This document shows positions 51,196 through 59,687 of a DNA stretch of 64,000 nucleotides, one piece after another (position 1 is the stretch's first letter; the number at the start of each line of letters is the position of its first letter). The position numbers and the translations under genes were made by a program. The stretch covers positions 57,102-121,101 of the forward strand of contig NZ_NJDE01000033.1 of the NCBI RefSeq assembly GCF_002205895.1, read 5' to 3'. This stretch comes from Saccharibacillus sp. O23 (GTDB taxonomy: Bacteria; Bacillota; Bacilli; Paenibacillales; Paenibacillaceae). The notes beneath the pieces were generated by a model. That model worked only from the letters and a program-made list of their open reading frames with translations, did no database searches and was not told the origin of the DNA.

Positions 51196-53028
51196 TTATT
51201 CGACCGTTACGCTTTTCGCCAAGTTACGCGGTTTGTCCACGTCCAGACCGAGAGCCAGGGAAGCGTAGTAAGCCAAGAGCTGCAGCACGATAACCGACAG
51301 CGAAGCGGTCAGAAGCGGCAAAGTCTTCGGAATCGTCACGACTTCGTCGACGGATTTCATCAGTTCTTTGGCGTCTTCTTCATAGCATACGGCCAGCACT
51401 TCGCCGCCGCGGGCTTTGACTTCTTTGATGTTGCTGACCGTTTTTTCGATCAGCGCTTGTTCGGTCGCCAAAGCGATTACCGGTACGCCGTCTTCGATCA
51501 GCGCCAGCGTGCCGTGTTTCAGCTCGCCTGCCGCATAAGCTTCGGAGTGGATGTACGAGATCTCTTTGAGTTTCAGCGAGCCTTCTTGAGCCGCCGCGTA
51601 ATCGAGTCCGCGTCCGATGAAGAACAGGTGGTCGTGCGACGAGAACTTCTCGGCGTAGACTTTGATTTCTTCTTCGCGCGCCAAGATCGTCTCGACTTGT
51701 CCAGGCAGTTCGTGCATGGCCGCGATCGTCTCCGCTACTTGCTCTTGCGTTTGCGTGCCGCGTACTTGCGCGAAGTACAGACCCAGCAGATAGAAAGCGA
51801 TCAGCTGCGACGTATACGCTTTGGTCGAAGCGACGGCGATTTCCGGGCCGGCCAGCGTCGCGATCACGTCGTTCGCGTCGCGCGCGATCGAGCTGCCCAC
51901 CACGTTAGTGATGGCCAGTACATGAGCACCGTTGGCTTGCGCTTCGCGCAGAGCCGCCAGCGTGTCGGCCGTTTCGCCGGATTGGCTCACGACGATGACC
52001 AGCGTTTCCGGCGTCACGATCGGGGAACGGTAACGGTATTCGGAAGCGACGTCAGTTTCGACCGGAATGCGTACCAGACGCTCGATTACCGTACGTCCGA
52101 CCAGACCTGCGTGGTAAGCCGTACCGCAAGCGATGATTTGCACGTTTTTGATGTTCTTGATTTGCGCGTCGGTCATGTGGAAGTCCGGCAGAATGACTTT
52201 CTTGCCGCTTTCGTCCACGCGTCCGCGCATCGTATCTTGGTAAGCTCTAGGCTGCTCGTGAATTTCTTTGTGCATGAAATGCTCGTAGCCGCCTTTTTCC
52301 GCCGTGATGGCATCCCATTCGATATGGGTCATTTCCCGGGCAATGGTATTGCCTTCGATCGTCATCAGCTTCACGCTGTCTTGAGTCAGCAGAGCCATTT
52401 CGCCGTCGTTCAAAATGAACACGTTGCGCGTATATTTCAGGATCGCCGGAATATCGGAACCGATAAAGTTCTCGTTCTCGCCGAGACCGATGATCAGCGG
52501 GCTGGCTTGACGCACGGCCACGATGCGGTCCGGTTCGTATTCGGTCAGAACAGCCAGCGCGAACGCGCCGCGCAGGTGCTTGATCGCTTTCTGAACCGCT
52601 TCTACGATGCTGCCGTCATACTCGCGCGCGACCAGATGGGAGATGACTTCCGTATCCGTCTCGGAGACGAATTCGACGCCGCTTGCGATCAGCTCGTCTT
52701 TCAATTCCAGATAGTTCTCGATGATGCCGTTATGCACGACCGAGAACTTCTGAGTCGCGTCCGTGTGCGGGTGAGAGTTGACGTCGGACGGTTTGCCGTG
52801 GGTAGCCCAACGGGTATGACCGATGCCCACCGATCCGACCAGCGGAGCGCCTTCAAGCTTGTTTTCCAGGTTGACCAGACGTCCCATCGCTTTGGCGACT
52901 TTCAAGCCTCCGTCCGTGTAGACCGCGATGCCCGCCGAGTCGTATCCCCGGTATTCCAGCTTAGAGAGACCTTCGATCAAAACGTCCTGTGTATTTCTTG
53001 CTCCGATATATCCTACGATTCCGCACAT
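51196..53028 (-). CDS. glmS: Glutamine-fructose-6-phosphate aminotransferase
   Basis: 610 residues. The N-terminal glutaminase begins MCGIVGYIG with the nucleophile Cys right after Met, followed by the GHTRWATHG motif. Two SIS sugar-isomerase domains follow (ACGTAYHAGLVGRTV, VSQSGETADTLAALREA, SLKLKEISYIHSEAYAAGELKHG), ending DKPRNLAKSVTVE, the typical end. It makes glucosamine-6-phosphate for cell wall synthesis. GGAGG lies 9 bases upstream. The leader carries a glmS ribozyme. Confidence 0.97.
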   Translation of the reverse strand: MCGIVGYIGARNTQDVLIEGLSKLEYRGYDSAGIAVYTDGGLKVAKAMGRLVNLENKLEGAPLVGSVGIGHTRWATHGKPSDVNSHPHTDATQKFSVVHNGIIENYLELKDELIASGVEFVSETDTEVISHLVAREYDGSIVEAVQKAIKHLRGAFALAVLTEYEPDRIVAVRQASPLIIGLGENENFIGSDIPAILKYTRNVFILNDGEMALLTQDSVKLMTIEGNTIAREMTHIEWDAITAEKGGYEHFMHKEIHEQPRAYQDTMRGRVDESGKKVILPDFHMTDAQIKNIKNVQIIACGTAYHAGLVGRTVIERLVRIPVETDVASEYRYRSPIVTPETLVIVVSQSGETADTLAALREAQANGAHVLAITNVVGSSIARDANDVIATLAGPEIAVASTKAYTSQLIAFYLLGLYFAQVRGTQTQEQVAETIAAMHELPGQVETILAREEEIKVYAEKFSSHDHLFFIGRGLDYAAAQEGSLKLKEISYIHSEAYAAGELKHGTLALIEDGVPVIALATEQALIEKTVSNIKEVKARGGEVLAVCYEEDAKELMKSVDEVVTIPKTLPLLTASLSVIVLQLLAYYASLALGLDVDKPRNLAKSVTVE

Positions 53029-53384
53029 ATTAAATTTCCTCCGCTCATGGTTTGGGTTGGATCATCGGGTACCGAGCAGATAGTCGGAAGAACGCAGCTT
53101 CGCTTTTGAAAACCAAACAAGACTTCTTTCACGAACCCGCATAAAGACAGGCAGCGCCTGCTGCGCTTATGCATGCGCGATGAATCGCGGCTTGCGGAAA
53201 AGAAGATCCGATCTCTTCGCTGCAAGCGACCGTTCGCGAACAACCGCCGAGCAGACAGACTTCTCCCGCCGGATCGTCTGCACTTTCAAAATCCGCGCCG
53301 AAAACAAAGCCGTCGTTTGTTTCGTTTCGGCCGCGTAAGCTTTCGCGTCTTCGTCGATCAATCGCACGAAAAGCCCGATGATAT
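53029..53384 (-). other. Long 5' leader between the glmS ribozyme and glmS
   Basis: About 356 bases with no supported gene or terminator. This is longer than the usual distance between ribozyme and start codon in Bacilli. The sequence is not repetitive; short frames in it lack ribosome sites. Confidence 0.5.
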
Positions 53385-53572
53385 GGAGCACCCGCAGATT
53401 CGTTTGTGCGGACAGTCGCCTGTCCGTTTTCCGTAATCTGCTCACGGTTCGGTGCAATACCGGGAGGTCCCCGCCGAAAATTTCGAACACCTCCACCTCG
53501 TCAGCTTGAATCGCGCATACCCGTCAGACTGTCGTCTTCCGGCGTTCCGATCTGGCACTCAAGCTCTGGCGC
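53385..53572 (-). ncRNA. glmS ribozyme/riboswitch
   Basis: On the minus strand the conserved blocks are in order: the cleavage-site segment A/GCGCCAGAGC (cut between 53573 and 53572), AAGCTGACGAGG, TTTTCGGCGGGGACCTCCCGG, AAAACGGACAGGCGACTGTCC and the closing strand AATCTGCGGGTGCTCC. These match the glmS catalytic core and pseudoknots. Glucosamine-6-phosphate acts as cofactor for self-cleavage and lowers glmS mRNA. Confidence 0.94.
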
Positions 53573-53636
53573 TTATGAAACTGTATTCGATCCTCGCTTT
53601 CTATGTAAAAGTAGATGGGTCTTACTCTAATAGAAA

Positions 53637-53660
53637 TGCCCGCCTGAACGCAAGCGGGCA
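53637..53660 (-). terminator. Terminator after glmM
   Basis: Stem TGCCCGC/GCGGGCA with a 10-base loop and short T-rich end on the minus strand, 71 bases after the glmM stop. It separates glmM from the glmS leader; a possible glmS promoter (TTTACA-N18-TACAGT) follows. Confidence 0.65.
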
Positions 53661-53731
53661 CTTCAACATTATATGACATCCCGCGTTGGTTTACAACTCC
53701 GGCGCCGGGACGCTTTTTTCGTATGCTCGGG

Positions 53732-55072
53732 TTACACCAGTTCGGCCCGCACGACGTCGGCAATCTGGCCAACGACGCGGTCGAGCTGTTCTTTGTCCGG
53801 GCCTTCGGCCATGACGCGGATCAAAGCTTCGGTTCCGGACGGACGCACCAAGACGCGGCCTTCATTGCCCAGCTCGCGTTCGACGGCTTCCACCGCGGCG
53901 AGAATGGCCGGATTGCCTTCGTAGTTTCTCTTGTCTTGCACGCGAACGTTAACCAACAGCTGAGGGTACTGGCGCATCATCGTTTTGAGTTCGCTCAGCG
54001 CTTTGCCCGAAGCGACCAACGTATCGACCAGTTGAATAGCCGTCAGCATGCCGTCGCCCGTCGTGCTGTGATCGAGGAAAATCACATGGCCGGATTGCTC
54101 GCCGCCCAAGTTGTAATTGCCTTTTCTCATTTCTTCCATCACGTAACGGTCGCCTACGGCAGTCTTCAGCGTATTAAGGCCCAGCTTCTCGGCCGCTTTG
54201 TAGAACCCGATATTGCTCATTACCGTCGTCACGATCGTGCCGTCGTTCAGGCTGCCGGCGCGGTTCATCGCGTCGCCGCAAATGCAGAGAATATAGTCGC
54301 CGTCCAGCACTTCGCCTTTCTCGTCGATCGCGATCAGACGATCCGCGTCTCCGTCGAACGCGAGACCGATGTGGGCACCGTGCTTGATCACTTCTTCGCG
54401 CAGCAGTTCCGGATGGGTGGAACCGACATGGTCGTTGATATTAAGACCGTTCGGCTCGGCGCCGATCGCGATGACTTCCGCTCCGAGATCGCGGAACAAA
54501 CGCGGAGCCAACTCGTAAGCCGCGCCGTGCGCGCAGTCGAGCACGACCTTCAGACCGGAGAACGACTGCTTCACGGTCGTTTTCAAATAGTCGAGGTAGA
54601 CGAACTTGGCCGCTTCGTCGTTCACGATCGTGCCCAGACCGCCGCCTACAGGACGAGGCAGCTCGTCGATCTCCGCATCCATAAGAGCTTCGATCTCGAA
54701 CTCGGTCTCGTCCGACAGCTTGAAGCCGTCGCCGCCGAAATATTTGATGCCGTTGTCTTCGACCGGATTATGCGAAGCCGAGATCATCACGCCGGCGTGC
54801 GCTTTCATGGTCCGTGTCAGATAAGCCACGGCCGGCGTCGAGACTACGCCCAGACGCACGACGTTCGCGCCGATCGACAGCAGACCCGCGATCAAAGCCG
54901 ATTCCAGCATAAGCCCCGAGATCCGGGTATCCATGCCGATCAACACCGTCGGTTTCTCTACTTTGCCCGCCAATACGTATCCGCCGCAGCGTCCGATCTT
55001 ATAAGCCAATTCTGCCGTCAATTCTTTGTTGGCGACTCCGCGCACGCCGTCTGTTCCGAAATACTTACCCAT
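53732..55072 (-). CDS. glmM: Phosphoglucosamine mutase
   Basis: 446 residues. Marks are [12 protein letters not shown] at the start, the phosphoserine loop [20 protein letters not shown], the metal loop [13 protein letters not shown], the sugar loop GGEQSGHVI and the phosphate loop [11 protein letters not shown]. It converts glucosamine-6-phosphate to glucosamine-1-phosphate. AAAGGAG before the ATG. It lies 89 bases after cdaR, the conserved gene order in Bacilli, where GlmM also binds and restrains the cyclic-di-AMP synthase CdaA. Confidence 0.97.
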   Translation of the reverse strand: MGKYFGTDGVRGVANKELTAELAYKIGRCGGYVLAGKVEKPTVLIGMDTRISGLMLESALIAGLLSIGANVVRLGVVSTPAVAYLTRTMKAHAGVMISASHNPVEDNGIKYFGGDGFKLSDETEFEIEALMDAEIDELPRPVGGGLGTIVNDEAAKFVYLDYLKTTVKQSFSGLKVVLDCAHGAAYELAPRLFRDLGAEVIAIGAEPNGLNINDHVGSTHPELLREEVIKHGAHIGLAFDGDADRLIAIDEKGEVLDGDYILCICGDAMNRAGSLNDGTIVTTVMSNIGFYKAAEKLGLNTLKTAVGDRYVMEEMRKGNYNLGGEQSGHVIFLDHSTTGDGMLTAIQLVDTLVASGKALSELKTMMRQYPQLLVNVRVQDKRNYEGNPAILAAVEAVERELGNEGRVLVRPSGTEALIRVMAEGPDKEQLDRVVGQIADVVRAELV

Positions 55073-55161
55073 ATCGATTCTCGTTCTCCTTTTATTTCAA
55101 ACCACGCCGTATGACGTATTCGAATTCGAATGTTAGTGATCTTATTGATTGCGTTTCAACG

Positions 55162-56772
55162 TCAAGGGGCGTTTGTTCCTCCCCCGGTATTGCCTGTATT
55201 CCCGGTATTGCCGGTATTTCCTGTAGTGCCGCCTTGATCTGACGGAGGCGTTTCTCCCTGCGGACTCCCTTCTTCGCCGGTATTATTCGGGTCCGGATTC
55301 GTCGGGTTGTCGCCGGGCGGGTTCTCTTCCGTCGTTCCCGGTTGAGCAGGCTCGCTTTCTCCGTCAGTCGGCGTATCCGTGTCCTTCGGCACGTCGACGG
55401 ATCCGTTATCGGCAGGAGGCTCCGTATTGCCCGTTTCTCCGCTTCCGGTGCTCGAATCGGGAGTCGGAGTCTCGGGCTGCGTCTCCGTGGCAGGAGGAGT
55501 TTGCGTTTCTCCTGCGCCCGATTCGCCTGTTCCCGCGATTTCGACCGTAACGGAAGGCGGCGAATCTCCGCCGGTTCCGATATAATCGGGCAGCGAGACT
55601 TTGAGCTGCACGTTATGCGTACCGGCGGACAGTCCCGACAAGTCTGCCGTCAATCCGATATCGGAGGCGGTTACGTCGGACAGCAGATTAGGAGCTCCCA
55701 CGATCGTAATGTCCATTCGTCCGGACTCGGGATCGGTGATGGTCGCCTTCAGCCCGTTTGCCTGACCGGTCAACCGGATCGGCACGTCGGAGATGACCTT
55801 TTCCTTGTACGGAACGACGGTCACCGTGTACTGCACCGAAGACGGTTCGATACGCTGGACTCCGCTGGGCGCGGTCAGCGTTTCCGTATAACGCGTCGTT
55901 CCTTCCGCCGTGATCCGGCTCAGATCCAGCGTGACGGGCGGAAAAGCATCTACGGACTTCAAGGCTCCCGAAGCTCCGTACAGCTTCACTTCTTTCGCAG
56001 CCGCCTGCACGCCGGACAGAACAAGGCCGTCGGGCAGCCTTCCGCTGTAGCTGACGTTCAGCGGAAGCGTTTTGGAAGAAACGTTGGAAGAGATCGGAAT
56101 CTGCACTTTGAGCGAAGAAGGTACGATCTCGGCGTCATCGAGGACTTCCCCGTTATTCGAATACGCGACCAGTTTGACCCGGCCGGATACGTTTCCGTTC
56201 GATCCGTCGACGCTCATCTCGCCTTGAATCTTCTGCACCTGCTTCATTTCGCTGGTCGGCAGCGTGACTTTTACGGTATTGCCGTCCTCGAAGACCGGAT
56301 CCAGCTCCGTGAATCCGTCGGCCGGAACTCCCGTCGTCAGTACGACGGCTTGGAACTCCTGCGTGACTTTCTCTTCGACCGTCACCGTTACTTTGGACGG
56401 CTGAATCGATAACAGTTCTACGCCCGCCGGCGGATCGAATTGAAGCGGAACCTCGTATTTGCCGGGTTCGCTGATACTGCTAAGGTCCATCTTCACTTCA
56501 TATTCGCTTGCGCTGGGCAGCGAGGTGAGCAGCGAACGTTGTCCGGCCACGCTAATGCTGACCTGCTGCGGACTCACCGACTTCAGGACGTATTTTTCGT
56601 TATCGAATCCGTAAGGTTTGATCGCTAGATTGGTAATCGTCGTCTGGTCGCCTTGACTGCTTCGCGTGATGGTCGGCGCATCCGTATCCACATGAACCAT
56701 TGCCCATAAGATCAAGGCAACGGCCAACGCGATAATCTTGGCGGCCGTATTATTGGCAAGCCATTTATCCAT
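55162..56772 (-). CDS. cdaR: CdaR (YbbR-domain) regulator of the cyclic-di-AMP synthase
   Basis: 536 residues. One membrane helix near the N-terminus (AAKIIALAVALILWAMVHV), then four extracellular YbbR repeats to about residue 400 (for example VSPQQVSISVAGQRSLLTSLP). The last 130 residues are a low-complexity tail rich in Gly, Pro, Thr, Asp and Asn with a GNT triplet repeat run near the end. CdaR controls CdaA activity at the membrane. It overlaps cdaA by 8 bases. Confidence 0.93.
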   Translation of the reverse strand: MDKWLANNTAAKIIALAVALILWAMVHVDTDAPTITRSSQGDQTTITNLAIKPYGFDNEKYVLKSVSPQQVSISVAGQRSLLTSLPSASEYEVKMDLSSISEPGKYEVPLQFDPPAGVELLSIQPSKVTVTVEEKVTQEFQAVVLTTGVPADGFTELDPVFEDGNTVKVTLPTSEMKQVQKIQGEMSVDGSNGNVSGRVKLVAYSNNGEVLDDAEIVPSSLKVQIPISSNVSSKTLPLNVSYSGRLPDGLVLSGVQAAAKEVKLYGASGALKSVDAFPPVTLDLSRITAEGTTRYTETLTAPSGVQRIEPSSVQYTVTVVPYKEKVISDVPIRLTGQANGLKATITDPESGRMDITIVGAPNLLSDVTASDIGLTADLSGLSAGTHNVQLKVSLPDYIGTGGDSPPSVTVEIAGTGESGAGETQTPPATETQPETPTPDSSTGSGETGNTEPPADNGSVDVPKDTDTPTDGESEPAQPGTTEENPPGDNPTNPDPNNTGEEGSPQGETPPSDQGGTTGNTGNTGNTGNTGGGTNAP

Positions 56773-57598
56773 TCGGCTCGTCCCCTTTCTTTCTCCAGAA
56801 CAAGCCCTTTTTTTCTTTCGTCGACGTATTCGGCTTCAGCAGCTCGTACAGTTTCGATACCAGCGCTTCTTCGCTGATGTCCCGTACGACTTTGCCGTCG
56901 AGCGCAAGCGAGACTTGCCCCGTCTCTTCCGAGACGATCACGGAGATCGAATCCGCGACTTCGCTGATGCCGATTGCCGCGCGGTGTCTCGTTCCGAGTT
57001 CTTTGCTGATAAAAGGATTCTCCGACAGCGGCAGATAACAGGCTGCCGCCGTCAGCGTGCGTTCTTGAATGATCACCGCTCCGTCGTGCAGCGGCGTATT
57101 GGGCGTAAAGATATTGATAAGCAGCTCCGACGTGACGACGGACTTCAACGGTATGCCGGATTCGGTATACTCGTTGAGTCCGGTATTCCGCTCGAACACG
57201 ATCAAAGCCCCGATCTTTCGCCGCGATAAATAAGCGACGGACTTCATCAGTTCGCCGATCATTTGGCCCACTTCTTCTTCGTCCGCGATATTTCGGCCCA
57301 CGAACTTGCCCCGTCCGAGCTGTTCGAGGCCGCGACGCAGTTCGGGCTGGAAAATGATAAAGATCGCGACGACGCCGAACGTAAACATCCGGTCCATCAA
57401 CCACTTGAGCGTATAGAGATCCAACAGCGTACTGATCGCCCAGATCAATACCAAGACCAGAATCCCTTTCAACAGTTGAACGGCTCGGGTTCCGCGCACC
57501 AACAAGATCAGTTGATACACAATATAAGTAACGATCAAGATATCCGCGACATCCTTGATCGTGTCTTTCCAAGTTAGGTTTGTAAAATAATCCATCAT
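56765..57598 (-). CDS. cdaA: Diadenylate cyclase CdaA
   Basis: The start MMDYFTNLTWKD gives 277 residues, near B. subtilis CdaA; the frame extends to a TTG at 57667 with no site. Three helices lie in the first 90 residues. The DAC domain shows LHDGAVII (DGA motif) and GTRHRAAIG (RHR motif), both needed for joining two ATP into cyclic-di-AMP. The tail is basic. The first gene of cdaA-cdaR-glmM; the choice between the two adjacent ATGs is open. Confidence 0.95.
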   Translation of the reverse strand: MMDYFTNLTWKDTIKDVADILIVTYIVYQLILLVRGTRAVQLLKGILVLVLIWAISTLLDLYTLKWLMDRMFTFGVVAIFIIFQPELRRGLEQLGRGKFVGRNIADEEEVGQMIGELMKSVAYLSRRKIGALIVFERNTGLNEYTESGIPLKSVVTSELLINIFTPNTPLHDGAVIIQERTLTAAACYLPLSENPFISKELGTRHRAAIGISEVADSISVIVSEETGQVSLALDGKVVRDISEEALVSKLYELLKPNTSTKEKKGLFWRKKGDEPNG

Positions 57599-57777
57599 GA
57601 CCCAAGCCCCCGTTATCTCCGACTCTCTCAGGCTGCTGGCAGTTATGTATTTACGCCGGCGGTCCAAGCTTCGAAACCGACTGCCGGTTCGGATTGCTGC
57701 TTCGGATTTGTATACTTATAGGTTATAACGTTCATGCCTGCGTTGCAAGCGAACCCCCTCAGTAAGAAACAAAAAAA

Positions 57778-57807
57778 GGCGCCCCGCCCGAGAAGGACGA
57801 GGACACC
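57778..57807 (-). terminator. Probable terminator after rsiW
   Basis: GGTGTCC pairs with GGGCGCC through two G-U pairs on the minus strand, followed by seven T. It lies about 90 bases after the rsiW stop. Confidence 0.5.
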
Positions 57808-57897
57808 GCGTTACGGGTGCGACATAGAAGGATTCCCGTGCAAGAACCCGATTCGGTTGTTAGCGGCTGCATGCGATCTTCCTTACAGGCCGCAGAT

Positions 57898-58518
57898 TTA
57901 ACGATAGGCGACTTCCGAGACGATGTTGCCCAGCTTGTACCAGATCCAATCGAATGCCTGGTTAATATCCTTAACCTGACCTGCGACATGCGCAGTCGAA
58001 GCCTGAAAAGCCGAACCGTCGATTACGGTCACGTTTCCTTCTACATCGCCGTAGATCTCCAGCTTCCCACGTTCTACCGTGAGGTCGCCGGCCACTTTCG
58101 TTCCTTCCGGAACGATGACGACGTTGCCCTGCACTTGAACGCCCTTAAGATCATTTCCCTTAAGAACAAGCTGCGTATCCGCATTCCAGAATCCGATCGA
58201 CGTGCCCAGCATAATAAGGATAGCAGCAGCCGCGGAGGTCAGAGCAGGATGCATGCGCACCCAGTTCCACACCGGATTGTGCTTTTTGGGCTGAGGAAGA
58301 AAACTCATGATGCGATCGGTCATATCGTCGGATAAGGATACGGACTCGTCTTTCCGATTTGCGGCGAACAGCATCATCTCCGTCTCTTCAAGACGTCGAA
58401 AAGCCGCTCGGCAATCCGGACAGGCGTCAAGGTGACTTCGTAATTCGCGTGCCTGCTCCGAAGGAAGTTCTCCATCGAGGTACTCGTGCATAAACGAGAC
58501 GGCTTGTTTGCAATCCAT
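57898..58518 (-). CDS. rsiW: Anti-sigma-W factor
   Basis: The start MDCKQAV has AAAGGA 10 bases upstream; the next in-frame ATG upstream (58536) overlaps that site. 206 residues. A zinc-binding anti-sigma domain at residues 1-50 (HLDACPDCRAAF, HxxxCxxC), a helix at about 93-112 (ALTSAAAAILIMLGTSIGFW) and an outside domain with VEGNVTVIDGS. Stress-driven proteolysis of RsiW frees sigma W. The gene is read from a sigma-W promoter at 58650. Confidence 0.9.
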   Translation of the reverse strand: MDCKQAVSFMHEYLDGELPSEQARELRSHLDACPDCRAAFRRLEETEMMLFAANRKDESVSLSDDMTDRIMSFLPQPKKHNPVWNWVRMHPALTSAAAAILIMLGTSIGFWNADTQLVLKGNDLKGVQVQGNVVIVPEGTKVAGDLTVERGKLEIYGDVEGNVTVIDGSAFQASTAHVAGQVKDINQAFDWIWYKLGNIVSEVAYR

Positions 58519-58649
58519 ATGAGCCAATCCTTTCATAGAAACTCGGTAAACTCGACTCCCTTGACCGACAACAAGATAAGGTTACGCCCAGCGGAAACCT
58601 CAAATTGGACGCGGTCAAGCTAACATTGGCCTTATTATGCCCTACTTAA

Positions 58650-58675
58650 TACGCCCCATTCCGATGATAGTTTCA
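58650..58675 (-). promoter_or_regulatory. Sigma-W promoter in front of rsiW
   Basis: Minus strand TGAAAC (58670-58675), exactly 16 bases, CGTA (58650-58653), the sigma-W consensus. It lies between sigW and rsiW, 132 bases upstream of rsiW. Confidence 0.82.
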
Positions 58676-58774
58676 ATTGGAAACAACAAAATCGCATTTA
58701 ATTCTGATTTTATTTATCATCGTTCAACATTCCGTAAAATTTAGAGATCCGCCGCAAAAAAAAAACGAAACCGC

Positions 58775-59344
58775 CTAGTAGCTCTGCGATTCCAGCTTTT
58801 TCCGCAAAAATTCGCGACCGCGGTGCACCCGCGTTTTGATTGTGGTTACGGGCATGTCGAGCACGTCGCTGATCTCTTGCAGCGACAGCTCTTGCAAATA
58901 GCGCAGGACCATTACCGTCTTGTATTTCGGCGGCAATTCGTCGATCGCTTGATGAATCGTGGTGCGCGTCTCGGAGATCATATATTCGCTCTCCGGCGTG
59001 CGATTATCGCTCGGGATCAGCGCATAACCGTCGGCGCCGTCCTGATCGCCGATCTCGGCGTCGAGCGAATATGTAGGTTTTCTTTTGCGAAGACGGTCGA
59101 TGCTTAAGTTGGTGCCGATCCGATAGATCCATGTCGAGAACTTCTGTCCGGGATCGTAACGATCGAGATTTCGATAGACGCGCAGAAACGTTTCCTGAAC
59201 GACATCTTCCGCCTCATGCCTGTTATTCAGCATACGATATGCGAGATGAAAAATTCGATCTTTATAAAGATCAACGATTTCGGCGAAAGCCCTCTGGTCA
59301 CCTTTGAGCGCAAGTTTCACCAATCTCGTTTCCAGATTGTCCAC
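58775..59344 (-). CDS. sigW: ECF RNA polymerase sigma factor SigW
   Basis: 189 residues, GTG start with GGGGGAG before it. Region 2 includes YRMLNNRHEAEDVVQETFLRVYRNLDRYDPGQKFSTWIYRIGTNLSIDRLRKRK and region 4 includes LPPKYKTVMVLRYLQELSLQEISDVLDMPVTTIKTRVHRGREFLRKKL. The region 2 and 4 patterns and the neighbourhood (rsiW, cdaA, cdaR, glmM, glmS) identify SigW, which answers cell-envelope stress. A 256-base gap before rsiW is larger than in Bacillus, where the two genes nearly touch. Confidence 0.94.
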   Translation of the reverse strand: MDNLETRLVKLALKGDQRAFAEIVDLYKDRIFHLAYRMLNNRHEAEDVVQETFLRVYRNLDRYDPGQKFSTWIYRIGTNLSIDRLRKRKPTYSLDAEIGDQDGADGYALIPSDNRTPESEYMISETRTTIHQAIDELPPKYKTVMVLRYLQELSLQEISDVLDMPVTTIKTRVHRGREFLRKKLESQSY

Positions 59345-59608
59345 CGTGTCTCCCCCAGACTAAGCCCGCTGAACCGGGAATCCGAAGCGCCCCTGTCGCT
59401 CCCTGCCTAGATTCCCTTACAACTGAAGGCAAGCATTCCATCGGACGCCAAGCGGCAATAAAGTCCACAAAGCGCCATCCTATAGGTATGTTCAAATCGT
59501 AATTCATGCGGCGTCAAAAAGCAACACTACCGTTGTAACTTCCTCCAGATCCTTACATTGTTCAAGAAATTAAAATCTTAATCCGAGCGATTTCCAGCCA
59601 AAAAAGAA
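59345..59608. other. Upstream region of sigW, no gene seen
   Basis: No supported frame. No clear sigma-W type (TGAAAC-N16-CGTA) promoter was found directly in front of sigW. Confidence 0.4.
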
Positions 59609-59643
59609 GAACCGCGTTCTTTTCCGAAGAAAATACGCGGTTC
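59609..59643 (-). terminator. Terminator after ppc
   Basis: Stem GAACCGCGT/ACGCGGTTC with an inner ATTTTCTTCGGAAAAGA hairpin region, followed by T-rich minus strand, 45 bases after the ppc stop. Confidence 0.88.
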
Positions 59644-59687
59644 CGAAAAAAAGCGGTTATACGTCCGGCCTTGCCGTTACGCCGAAA

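Noticed and set aside
53723..55114. Long plus-strand frame opposite glmM
   Set aside because: No family features; glmM on the other strand is complete with all catalytic loops.
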